Source of the DNA: an uncultured Vibrio sp.
GTDB taxonomy: Bacteria; Pseudomonadota; Gammaproteobacteria; Enterobacterales; Vibrionaceae
Reading direction: 5' to 3'
Assembly: GCA_947504195.1 (NCBI GenBank)
Contig: CANNGN010000001.1
Span: forward strand, 1 to 64,000
Length of the DNA: 64,000 bases
Positions 1 to 6,383 of this stretch are shown here, piece by piece. Position 1 is the stretch's first letter. The number at the start of each line of letters is the position of its first letter. Under the pieces are notes generated by a model. It did no database searches, was not told where the DNA came from, and saw only the letters and a list, made by a program, of their open reading frames with translations. The translations under genes and the position numbers were made by a program.

Positions 1-726
1 TTTGAAACGTCCACTTTCTTTGTTCATGGGCGCAACGCCGACTAATGAACTGGCTTCTTTGTTACTGATATATCCTAGCTCAGGTAGGTTACTAATAATT
101 GATGCGGCAGCAATTTTACCAATCCCTTTCATGCTTTGAAGAATCACATTTTTGGCCTGATAATCAGGACACGTCTCGATAAGCTTCACGATTTTAGCTT
201 CCACCTTTTCGATTTGATTTTTGAACACGGTCAGAATCGGTTTGATGGTCATTACGAGTTCTTTTGGCAGTATTTGAAGACGATTTTTCTCCATAGTTTG
301 CATGACTAACAGTTGATTTCTTCTTGCCACTAAGTCGCTCATCCTCCTCATTGTATCTGGCTTCAACGAAGATAAGTTGGGTCTAATGGCTTCTCCATAG
401 TGGGCGATTAACTGAGCATCAAGTTTATCCGTTTTAGCTCTTCTTCCGATCGCGCCCGCAAAGCGTTTAATGTGTATGGGATTAGCGATAACGAAAGGCA
501 AATTCGCATTCGCACATGCCATTATAAATGGCATTTCAAGTCGCCCAGTGGCTTCGATAATAATGCGTTCTGGGTGATACTGTTTGATGGTTTTGATTGC
601 TTCTTTAATGCCTTTTTCATCGTTAGAAACAGAGAAAAAGATATCTGAAGGGCGGATATAAATATCGAGTTTGAACTTTCCAGTATCAACTCCGACATTA
701 ATGTTTTGAAGTGTGTTTGATTTCAT
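1..726 (-). mobile_element. IS110-family transposase, 3' part beyond window edge
   Basis: The reverse strand is open from an ATG at 726 to the window edge (242 codons, no stop). The N-terminal DEDD nuclease domain of IS110-type transposases is visible: D14 in VGVDTGKFKLD, E58 in IIIEATGR, and D100/D103 in RRAKTDKLDA. The start of the C-terminal Transposase_20 region (GIGKIAAASIISNLPELG) follows near the edge. This family moves by a RuvC-like DEDD chemistry and usually lacks clear terminal inverted repeats; I see none in the 60 bp before the start codon. The visible part has no frameshift or stop, so the element may be intact. It marks the left end of a region full of mobile-element debris. 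Confidence 0.9.
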
Positions 727-1127
727 AATAAGCTAACTCTTGCTTGCAAATGCGGGTTCGAGACCCAGTAGACTATTCGAGTATTTTGCTTGGAGTCCTT
801 TGTCGCGTTCTTTCTTGTTATCGGTCTCTCAATAGAGGAGCCATCATTCAATCGAACTACGACAAGGAAAGCTTTAGTTGCAGCTAAAGCCTGGGTCTCA
901 CATTACCCGAAACTGGGAATTATTTGTAAATTAGGTGGGTTTATTATCCATACAAACAATTTAAGAGTGATTCAGCACGCTTGGCAATTTTGGTTTGAGT
1001 TAAGTTTTGTGATTACGGTGTTCAAGTTGAGTGTTGTGGATGCGTGCTTCAAGCAGCGCCTACCTTGCATCATCCGTTGTGACATCTGTCTTCAGTCTAT
1101 GTACGTAGTTCACAATATCGTAAAACG

Positions 1128-1183
1128 GTATTGCCATCCTAATGCTGTCGGTGGTGGTGCCACGTTCGATACTTGAACCACTG
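1128..1183 (-). repeat. Dispersed repeat A, copy 1 (decayed coding fragment)
   Basis: This matches 8600-8656 closely apart from scattered substitutions and one in-frame 3-base gap. On the reverse strand it reads VVQVSNVAPPPTALGWQY before a stop soon after; the other copy reads VVTQASDVAQPPTALGWQY. A codon-sized gap and shared peptide suggest both derive from the 3' end of a once-coding sequence. The parent gene is not recognised. Confidence 0.6.
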
Positions 1184-1200
1184 CATTAGCTCAAAATCGT

Positions 1201-1255
1201 GATAAAAAGTATGTTATGTTTTGACATGCTGATCACCAATTTTTAGTTTCGTTAT
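1201..1255 (-). repeat. Dispersed repeat B, copy 1
   Basis: The block beginning at gataaaaagtatgtta matches 14017-14071 along about 53 bp. On the reverse strand the 14 kb copy reads NETQNWRSEWQNLTYF, while this copy has the same pattern broken by a stop. The W-x3-W-x2-L-x-x-F spacing loosely resembles the part of IS256-type (Mutator) transposases before the 'YTTNAIES' block. That is a weak, unproven resemblance. Confidence 0.55.
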
Positions 1256-1363
1256 CAAAACTATTATGGTTCTAATGTTCAGCCCATCCACGAATGATTG
1301 GAGACCAGCAGTCTGAGTGGGGAGTCATTATGTCTAGCCAAGCTTTAATAAGGTGATATTCAC

Positions 1364-1936
1364 ATGGAATTTGTTGTTCGATTTGTACAGAAACTCTCAA
1401 CGGGAAAGACCGTTAGTATTTTGTTTTTATTGACAATGATAGTCTATTTAACAATGTTGTCTTATTCTATTCCAGCCGTTTCTACATTTGCACCAGAGCT
1501 ACCAATATTTGATTTATCTCCATTCGGGTATTCGTTTGCCTATGCAGATAACTTACTTAACACATTAGGTATAGAAGGGCGTGCGACTTATTTATCTACT
1601 CAATTACCCTTCGATTTCATTTATCCTGGCTTGTTTTCTATTACTTACTCATTAATGTTAGTTTGGCTGTTTGGCAAAACATCTAGCAGAAACTCTAAAA
1701 TTTATTACTTTGCTTTAGTGCCCTTTTTAGCGGGTATGTTTGATTATGTTGAGAACATATTCATTATAAAAATGATAAATTCATTTCCAGAGTTACAGGT
1801 AACAACCGTTAAAATTGCCAGCACGCTTACCATCCTAAAAAGTAGTTTTACCATGTTGTTCTTTGTGCTCTTAATTGTTGGTTTTGTATTGTTATTCAAA
1901 CAAAAAGTATTGAGTAACCGTAACAGAATTGACTAA
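1364..1936 (+). CDS. Four-helix integral membrane protein of unknown function
   Basis: This 190-aa protein has four likely membrane segments at about residues 18-38, 88-108, 117-137 and 157-178, joined by short loops. A charged, Asp/Glu-containing motif (FDYVENIFI) sits in the third helix. I do not recognise a family. The gene starts with ATG 16 bases after an aataaggtg ribosome-site-like stretch and ends 15-20 bp before an attC-like element. That arrangement is what a captured integron cassette would look like. It has no promoter of its own that I can see. Role unknown; the acidic residue pair within a helix would be unusual for a purely structural segment. Confidence 0.65.
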   Translation: MEFVVRFVQKLSTGKTVSILFLLTMIVYLTMLSYSIPAVSTFAPELPIFDLSPFGYSFAYADNLLNTLGIEGRATYLSTQLPFDFIYPGLFSITYSLMLVWLFGKTSSRNSKIYYFALVPFLAGMFDYVENIFIIKMINSFPELQVTTVKIASTLTILKSSFTMLFFVLLIVGFVLLFKQKVLSNRNRID

Positions 1937-2050
1937 CACGATAATTGGACTCCCGCTCTAGTGCGAAGCTAATTCCAGTTGGCTATTCTCACTTCGTTCG
2001 TTATTTTAGACGATTATAAATTTCCCTTTGATGAGGCGTTAAGTTTTTAG
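1932..2050 (+). repeat. attC-like cassette junction
   Basis: Between the membrane protein and the GNAT gene is a spacer of about 115 bp that opens with gactaac and closes with gaggcgttaag. The closing GTTAAGT fits the attC R' consensus GTTRRRY, and GACTAAC is one base off RYYYAAC. Partial inverted repeats (agtgcgaag against cacttcg) lie between. Its cagttggct...attttag core is shared with the better-preserved hairpin at 3929-4017. It looks like a degenerate recombination site; no integrase gene is in the window. Confidence 0.45.
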
Positions 2051-2059
2051 GAGGCATTG

Positions 2060-2530
2060 ATGATTGTCAGAAAGATGGAAGAGAAGGATCTTGAGGCTGT
2101 AAGTGCAATTTGTATAGACTCGTTTTTGCAGTCTGTTGCAGGCACATTGTCTGATGAGGGGATTACAACCTTTTCAAAGATCGCTACGCGCGATGCATTC
2201 CTCAACAGAATGAAAGGCGATAACTTAATGCTAGTTGCTGAGAACGACGAAAATATCGAAGGTGTCATTGAGCTAAAGGAAGGTCGCCATGTTGCGATGC
2301 TTTTTATTCGCCCTGAACGCCAAAAAAGTGGTATTGGGAGAATGCTGATTTCATCCGTCTTGAATCGTACAAGGGTTGAGACTGTTACCGTCAGAGCATC
2401 ACTATCTTCAGTGATCGCTTATGAAAAGTATGGATTTGAGTGCAATGGCGAAGTGGGCGAATCTGCAGGTTTAGCTTATCAGCCTATGGAAATCAAACTT
2501 AACAAGGCAATACACGCGACAAGCGCGTGA
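2060..2530 (+). CDS. GNAT-family N-acetyltransferase
   Basis: This is a 156-aa single-domain acetyltransferase that would transfer an acetyl group from acetyl-CoA to an unknown amine. The acetyl-CoA pyrophosphate loop is visible as RPERQKSGIGRMLI (a Q/RxxGxG/A motif, about residues 92-105). The later beta-strand/helix pair carries the usual AYEKYGF signature near 124-130. I start it at the ATG at 2060, one codon after a TTG, because a perfect AGGAGG lies at 2049-2054. The gene begins just 12 bp after an attC-like core, as cassette genes do. Downstream spacing to the second acetyltransferase is 45 bp. Substrate cannot be told from sequence. Confidence 0.88.
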   Translation: MIVRKMEEKDLEAVSAICIDSFLQSVAGTLSDEGITTFSKIATRDAFLNRMKGDNLMLVAENDENIEGVIELKEGRHVAMLFIRPERQKSGIGRMLISSVLNRTRVETVTVRASLSSVIAYEKYGFECNGEVGESAGLAYQPMEIKLNKAIHATSA

Positions 2531-2575
2531 TTGCGGCGTCACTATGTCTAACTGTACTTCAAGGGTGGGAGTATC

Positions 2576-3037
2576 ATGTCTAGTATCGAATATGTGAAAT
2601 TTGGAGATATAAATCCAGATGATTTCTTACCGCTATTAAATAAATTGAAAATTAGAGAACATTTGATCCAACATGAATTGTTTGACATAAACTCTACAAC
2701 AGCTTGGATGAAGTCAAAGGTAGAAGTTGACGCAAGTCATGGTTGCAAAGTACGTGCTATAAACGTAAACAATCAGCTTATCGGATGGTGTGGTATTCAA
2801 TTCGAGGATGACAAATACGAGATAGCAATAGTTATAGATGATAGTTCGTGGGGACTTGGTATTAAAATATTCCATGAAATAATGGAGTGGGCAAAAGTAA
2901 TTGGGCATAAAGAAGTTTATATACACTTTTTACACACTCGGCCTATGTATAAATTTTTGCAAAAGCGTTCGACAAAAGTCTACGAAAGTGAACTTTTTGG
3001 CAGTAAGTTTAATACATACCAGCTCGCGGTAAAGTAG
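2576..3037 (+). CDS. GNAT-like acetyltransferase, divergent
   Basis: This 153-aa protein has the length and strand order of a GNAT enzyme: an N-terminal substrate-side region, a central QLIGWCGIQFEDD strand pair, a short helix after DDSSWGLGIKIFHEIMEWA (cofactor-loop position) and a late MYKFLQKRSTKVYESE helix-strand unit. The glycine-rich acetyl-CoA loop is reduced to WGLG, so cofactor binding is less certain than for its neighbour. GGTGGGAG lies upstream of the ATG. A TAACAAACACCTGCC sequence, like the 5' end of Vibrio attC repeats, follows the stop. Base composition is noticeably AT-richer than the preceding gene, in line with separate capture events. Confidence 0.6.
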   Translation: MSSIEYVKFGDINPDDFLPLLNKLKIREHLIQHELFDINSTTAWMKSKVEVDASHGCKVRAINVNNQLIGWCGIQFEDDKYEIAIVIDDSSWGLGIKIFHEIMEWAKVIGHKEVYIHFLHTRPMYKFLQKRSTKVYESELFGSKFNTYQLAVK

Positions 3038-3039
3038 CA

Positions 3040-3060
3040 GCTAACAAACACCTGCCTTCT
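3040..3060 (+). repeat. Half attC (VCR-like 5' end)
   Basis: Directly after the second acetyltransferase the sequence gctaacaaacacctgcc resembles the left end of Vibrio cholerae-type attC repeats (TAACAAACGCC...). No matching right half with a GTTRRRY core is seen before the next gene at 3115, so this is at best a truncated site. Confidence 0.4.
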
Positions 3061-3114
3061 AAGCACATGGTCATGTAACCATCCCAAAAATAGAGCGATT
3101 ATTGGATATCATCG

Positions 3115-3474
3115 ATGAAAACCAAATTTGAAGTAAAAGGAAAAATATTTGAGATTGAGTACTCAATATTTGGCCATGAAAGGTATTTATATGATGGAGA
3201 AGTAATTCGTACTGGTTGGTCGATAAAAACTCAAGCTACTGAAATATTTGACATTGGTGATGATGAAATAAAAATTGAGAATAAAGTCTCTTTTAGTGAA
3301 CCTAATTGCAGGGCATATTTTAATGGGGAGTTAATTGTAGATGATTTATTTCCTGAACTAACGAAAAAACTTCAAAATAGAAAGAAAAATAGCTTGAAAA
3401 AAACATTGGCAATAATGGCTTTTAGCTGCGTGTTAACTATGTTTTTGATCAGTATTTACAACACTTATAGATAA
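3115..3474 (+). CDS. Hypothetical protein with C-terminal membrane anchor
   Basis: This 119-aa protein is not recognised. Residues 1-88 form a soluble, beta-rich acidic region with motifs such as GEVIRTGWS and FNGELIVDDLF. A lysine cluster (KKNSLKK) then precedes one transmembrane helix at about 95-114, which would place the soluble part in the cytoplasm. The gene is AT-rich like its cassette neighbours. The ATG follows gatatcatcg without a clear Shine-Dalgarno sequence. Small tail-anchored proteins of this kind are common integron cassette cargo. No function can be assigned. Confidence 0.6.
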   Translation: MKTKFEVKGKIFEIEYSIFGHERYLYDGEVIRTGWSIKTQATEIFDIGDDEIKIENKVSFSEPNCRAYFNGELIVDDLFPELTKKLQNRKKNSLKKTLAIMAFSCVLTMFLISIYNTYR

Positions 3475-3499
3475 CCCTAACAAGATGTTATTCGTTGGG

Positions 3500-3600
3500 T
3501 GAGTCTTCCCTTGCTTTAGTCGACACCTTCTCATCACACTGAGGAGGCTAACATGCCCAAATATACCCAACCAAGACAATCATCGGTTAATCACACTTTC
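3500..3600 (+). mobile_element. IS3-type insertion sequence left-end remnant
   Basis: The stretch gtgagtcttcccttgctt...gaggaggctaac leads into an ATG at 3553 that opens MPKYTQPRQ. This is the start of orfA-type IS3-family transposases common in Vibrio (MPxYTQPRKTW...). The frame then loses similarity and stops after 18 codons. A strong AGGAGG precedes it. I read it as the left end of an insertion sequence whose body has been deleted; the identification rests on the peptide start alone. Confidence 0.5.
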
Positions 3601-3614
3601 ATGGAGTAATACAT

Positions 3615-3920
3615 TTGATCACTTGTTATTTAAATTATGTAATCGACCCATATAAGCTTAAAGAGTTTGAGCATTATGCAAAACTTTGGATCCCACTAGT
3701 CAATAAGTTTGGTGGTCATCACCATGGTTACTTTTTACCTTCAGAAGGGGCTAATAACAAAGCTCTAGCTCTGTTTTCATTTCCTAGTTTGGCAGCTTAT
3801 GAAGAGTACCGTGAAAAATCACTAAAAGATGAAGAGTGCATAAGTGCTTTTAAATATGCAGAAGATACGATGTGCATAATCAGTTACGAGCGTAGTTTTT
3901 TCCGCCCTCTTTTAAAATAA
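3615..3920 (+). CDS. NIPSNAP-family protein
   Basis: This 101-aa protein has the dimeric alpha/beta-barrel pattern of NIPSNAP proteins: an N-terminal YLNYVIDPYKLKEFEHYA strand-helix, the family's GGHHHGYFLPSEG turn near 33-45, then ALFSFPSLAAYEEYR and a final CIISYERSFFRPL strand. Biochemical role in bacteria is not established. Translation starts at TTG 3615, preceded by GGAG at 3604-3607. NIPSNAP genes are frequent integron cassettes, and this one is followed within 10 bp by the clearest attC-like hairpin in the window. Confidence 0.82.
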   Translation: MITCYLNYVIDPYKLKEFEHYAKLWIPLVNKFGGHHHGYFLPSEGANNKALALFSFPSLAAYEEYREKSLKDEECISAFKYAEDTMCIISYERSFFRPLLK

Positions 3921-3928
3921 ACATAGAA

Positions 3929-4017
3929 TAAGGCGACCAAACGGAAAAAATTACAGTTGGCTGCGTTCGTACCTCGCACATTTTAGCCAACCGCATTTTC
4001 CGTTTAGCTTTGCGTTG
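3929..4017 (+). repeat. attC-like nested inverted repeat
   Basis: Two nested inverted repeats form an imperfect cruciform. The outer arms AAACGGAAAA (3939-3948) and TTTTCCGTTT (3996-4005) are perfect complements. The inner arms GTTGGCT (3956-3962) and AGCCAAC (3985-3991) are also perfect complements. A 22-base loop lies inside, with aaggcgac on the left flank and tttgcgttgg on the right. Two paired-arm modules separated by an unpaired spacer are the hallmark of integron attC sites folded as single-stranded DNA. The terminal core triplets are not canonical, so it may be inactive. Confidence 0.55.
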
Positions 4018-4019
4018 GT

Positions 4020-4211
4020 ATGAGTCCCCACGATGAGGCAATTGATTTTTGGCGTGATTATAATAGGATGAAATCTGAAGGCATAACGTTCATCAGAGAA
4101 CCAAAAGAGCAAGACTACGGAATGGTTGCTGTATTTGAAGATCTTTACGGGAACTTATGGGATTTGCTCGAATTAAATCCAAATCACCCTATGGCAGCGA
4201 GATCGGCATAA
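4020..4211 (+). pseudogene. Truncated VOC (glyoxalase/bleomycin-resistance) protein
   Basis: The 63 codons encode only the last part of a vicinal-oxygen-chelate protein. They contain the closing helix DEAIDFWRDYNRMKSEG and the strand pair GMVAVFEDLYGNLWDLLEL, where the E of LLEL is usually a metal ligand. VOC proteins need two such halves of about 60 residues, so the N-terminal half is missing. The ATG lies inside a sequence also found in dispersed repeat C (gcgttggtatga), which suggests that recombination at the adjacent attC-like hairpin removed the 5' half. Probably non-functional. Confidence 0.7.
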
Positions 4212-4217
4212 TAAGGT

Positions 4218-4236
4218 AATTGAGAGGCGTTAACTT
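4218..4236 (+). repeat. attC-like core before PH-like gene
   Basis: The sequence ttgagaggcgttaactt between the VOC fragment and the next ATG ends in a GCGTTAAC core, one base off the attC R' consensus, and sits 10 bp before the start codon, the usual place in a cassette. Only this half is recognisable. Confidence 0.35.
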
Positions 4237-4242
4237 AAAATT

Positions 4243-4811
4243 ATGTATTTATCCCAAACCGACACACAACAATTTCCTTCTGCTTTAAGAGCTTTGATAG
4301 AAGCAGAATTGGAGGACCGAGAAAAAATCAGCTGGGTAGGAAAACCAGTTCCAAGAAAGTTTGCGCGTCGCTCAATTCCTATTTTTTGGTTGCTATACCA
4401 TGGAACGCATTCTTTTTATTTTGGATCGCGAGTGGTTTTGGCTTTGAAATACCTGATTTTAAAAAAGGGTTTGATTTGTTTGCTTTTTTTGGTGTGCCAT
4501 TCTTGCTAATCGGTATTGTAATGCAGTTCTCACCATTACTGATGGTGTATAAAGCCAAAAGAACCGCTTATATAGTAACCAACTCTCGCGCGATTATTTT
4601 TGATGGTGGATTCACAACAACAATTCGTTCTTTTAACTCAACTCGTTTGCAAGATCTTCGTCGCAAACAACGATCAGATGGTTCTGGTGATCTAATTTTT
4701 GAAAGAAGGTTTTATACCGACGGTGATGGTGATCGGCAATTTACCGACTATGGGTTTCTTGCAATAGCTAACGTCAAAGAGGTAGAGCGCATCGTTCGTA
4801 CGTTAATCTAG
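4243..4811 (+). pseudogene. Bacterial PH-like (DUF304-type) membrane protein, frameshifted
   Basis: Two overlapping frames, 4243 to about 4387 and 4386-4811, join into one protein of about 189 aa. It has an N-terminal soluble stretch ending FARRSIPIFW, two membrane helices (VAIPWNAFFLFWIAS and VPFLLIGIVMQF), then a PH-like fold with AYIVTNSRAIIFDGG and TIRSFNSTRLQDLRRKQ, typical of membrane-anchored bPH proteins. The break lies at the T tract 4382-4387; one missing T would restore the frame. It could be a real mutation, a sequencing error or, less likely, -1 slippage. Codon use is continuous across the join. Confidence 0.75.
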
Positions 4812-4820
4812 AGATGAAAA

Positions 4821-4900
4821 GTTACGACAAGTTGCTGAACACGGCGTTGGTATGACTCCTCACATCAAGTAGAACGCAAAAATTTCGGCCTAATTCTTCA
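4821..4900 (+). repeat. Dispersed repeat C, copy 1
   Basis: About 78 bp match 9821-9898 at roughly 85 percent by eye. The shared core is ggcgttggtatgactcc followed by cacatcaagtagaa and then atttcggcctaattc. Shorter matches occur at 13956-13990 and, as gcgttggtatgagtccccac, at 4012-4031. None of the copies encodes an intact protein. Confidence 0.7.
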
Positions 4901-4946
4901 AGCCTATTTTGCTCTGTTACTCAAATAAATTGAGTTAACGCAGTAG

Positions 4947-5111
4947 ATGAAGCAAGTTAGCTCCACCAATTCAAAGTCAGTTTATAAGATCAAACTACGT
5001 ACAGCAGGTTATCGCTTAGCCTATGAAGTCCTCGACGATGAAATTAGCTATACAGAAGTGCATAGTTTATCGAATAATCACCGAGTTATGGTTATTTTTT
5101 CTTATTGTTAG
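4947..5111 (+). pseudogene. RelE-family toxin fragment
   Basis: A 54-codon frame carries the central strands of a RelE mRNA interferase: SKSVYKIKLRTAGYRLAYEV followed by LDDEISY. In intact RelE proteins of about 90-95 aa, this segment holds the ribosome- and RNA-contacting KxRxxGYRLVY motif. The N-terminal helices are absent, and after ISYTEVHS the conserved VGKRE segment is missing. No RelB antitoxin gene is adjacent. The end overlaps the 3' end of the convergent fhuF gene. This is the relic of a toxin-antitoxin cassette. Confidence 0.7.
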
Positions 5112-5844
5112 GGTGTCTTGGGCAGTCATCACAATATGCACCCGATTCACACTTATACACTAAACAACAACTGACTCGCACCAGTCTTAGTCTGCCATCA
5201 TCTTCTATTTTTAAGCTATCTAAATGTCTCACGGGGAGATGGCAAGCACCCAACCAAAGTTGAGCTTGTTCGATAATATACTCATTAGTTATGTTTGGTT
5301 GAAAATGTTGCAGTTTAATCAAACTAGTTAGTAACAAATCAGCGAGCAGGTGGTTAGTAAAACCAGGACGAATTCGAGTCCATTTGTTTATTTGAGAACG
5401 ATAGAAATTTGTTAACGTTAGTATCGCTTCGGCTGCATGCGGGATAAGCTCTTCTGGAGTACCATGCTTATGGTCATCATTAAAAAATCGGTATCCAGTA
5501 ATAAATTTCTTGTATGTGAATTGCCCAATGTTTTTAATGTCAGGCAATGATTGTAGAGTATAAATTGAAATGAATGTGACATAAATCGGTTGCCAGCACA
5601 CTAGATCCCACGTTCGAGTTAACCAATACGCTTGACCAGCCTCAGGATGGGCTTTTACGAGATTATCAAAGACTCGTTTGAGCTCAATATGGCTATCATC
5701 ATTGGTAATAGCAATCGCTCTTCCATGTAATGGTCCATAGCTTCCTCTCCAATAGGGTGTCACTTCTTTTGAATAAGAGAAAATTTTTTGATGCAAAGAG
5801 GGGGGCTTCTTGCTGGTAACTATATTTATTAACTGGAAAAACAT
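5092..5844 (-). CDS. fhuF: FhuF-type ferric siderophore reductase
   Basis: This 250-aa cytoplasmic protein reduces siderophore-bound Fe(III) so that iron is released after import. The C terminus has the diagnostic CC-x10-C-x2-C cluster (RVSCCLVYKC...CDDCP), which binds a [2Fe-2S] centre. The remainder is the helical FhuF domain. The start codon has no strong ribosome site. A Fur-box-like sequence lies 11-36 bp upstream of the start, indicating iron repression. It stands divergent from the siderophore receptor gene, a pairing that supports a joint role. The 3' end overlaps a RelE relic on the other strand by 20 bp. Confidence 0.88.
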   Translation of the reverse strand: MFFQLINIVTSKKPPSLHQKIFSYSKEVTPYWRGSYGPLHGRAIAITNDDSHIELKRVFDNLVKAHPEAGQAYWLTRTWDLVCWQPIYVTFISIYTLQSLPDIKNIGQFTYKKFITGYRFFNDDHKHGTPEELIPHAAEAILTLTNFYRSQINKWTRIRPGFTNHLLADLLLTSLIKLQHFQPNITNEYIIEQAQLWLGACHLPVRHLDSLKIEDDGRLRLVRVSCCLVYKCESGAYCDDCPRHPNNKKK

Positions 5845-5854
5845 CTGAATAACT

Positions 5855-5880
5855 AAATGATAATCAATAGCGTTATCATA
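5855..5880. promoter_or_regulatory. Fur-box-like operator between fhuF and receptor region
   Basis: The sequence aaatgataatcaatagcgttatcata contains the Fur core ATGATAATCA followed by a second half-like TTATCAT. Aligned to the 19-bp Fur consensus it matches at 14 positions. It sits directly upstream of fhuF and about 500 bp upstream of the TonB receptor, so it may serve both directions. Confidence 0.65.
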
Positions 5881-6014
5881 CTGACTTTTTCAGACTAGAC
5901 CATACAAAATGGAGCATCTAGCTATGGTTTCTTCATAAGGTTCCATTACTTTGGTATCAATTAGAATAAATCTTAGCGCCACAAAATGAGTCCATACATA
6001 ATCAAAAAGTTGGT

Positions 6015-6356
6015 GTGATCGATGTGACACAGGCCCAATTTGATGGAACTAATATTCAGTACTGGGCAGGTATTAAGGTCGAAGACGAGGTAGAACTCCC
6101 TTTGTTACCAGGCTTGATTTCTGACCAACTTCATACGCTTACAATACCTCACCAAACATATGCAATGGTTAAACACAAAGGCCTTGATGGTGACGAACTA
6201 GAGATCTATCCAGAAGGCTATGAACCCTTAAGTGGCGTTAATAATTCTGACTTCTATCAATTATTTTTGAATGATTGCACCAAAGTGTTAATTTTTCGAT
6301 TTGAAAACCAATACAATGCAAATGATATTTATTCTTATTTACAAAATTATTTCTAA
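6015..6356 (+). CDS. Small protein resembling a GyrI-like effector-binding domain
   Basis: This 113-aa frame starts at GTG 6015. The segment YWAGIKVEDEVELP...LHTLTIPHQTYAMVKHKG resembles the beta-strand core of GyrI/AraC effector-binding domains (WxAGxEVxD...TxPxGxYAVFxHxG). The remaining half does not clearly continue the fold, and no DNA-binding part is present. It precedes the siderophore receptor by 27 bp in the same direction and may be co-transcribed. It could be a stand-alone ligand-binding protein or the remnant of a regulator of the receptor. The frame is open for 15 further codons upstream, but without a usual start. Identification is tentative. Confidence 0.5.
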   Translation: MIDVTQAQFDGTNIQYWAGIKVEDEVELPLLPGLISDQLHTLTIPHQTYAMVKHKGLDGDELEIYPEGYEPLSGVNNSDFYQLFLNDCTKVLIFRFENQYNANDIYSYLQNYF

Positions 6357-6383
6357 TTAATAGCATTGGTATTCGAGGACGAA

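Larger units (their letters stand above)
727..1363. other. Gene-free stretch with degraded element fragments
   Basis: No convincing gene lies here. An open frame at 790-1176 has a TTG start, no ribosome binding site and no recognisable domain. The stretch contains two pieces that recur elsewhere in the window: about 1128-1183 (also at 8600-8656) and about 1201-1255 (also at 14017-14071). On the reverse strand both read as broken peptide fragments, so this looks like decayed insertion DNA between the IS110 element and the first cassette-like gene. Confidence 0.6.

Noticed and set aside
790-1176. Open frame of 128 codons
   Set aside because: TTG start without ribosome site, no domain, contains repeat A in the wrong frame; most likely non-coding.
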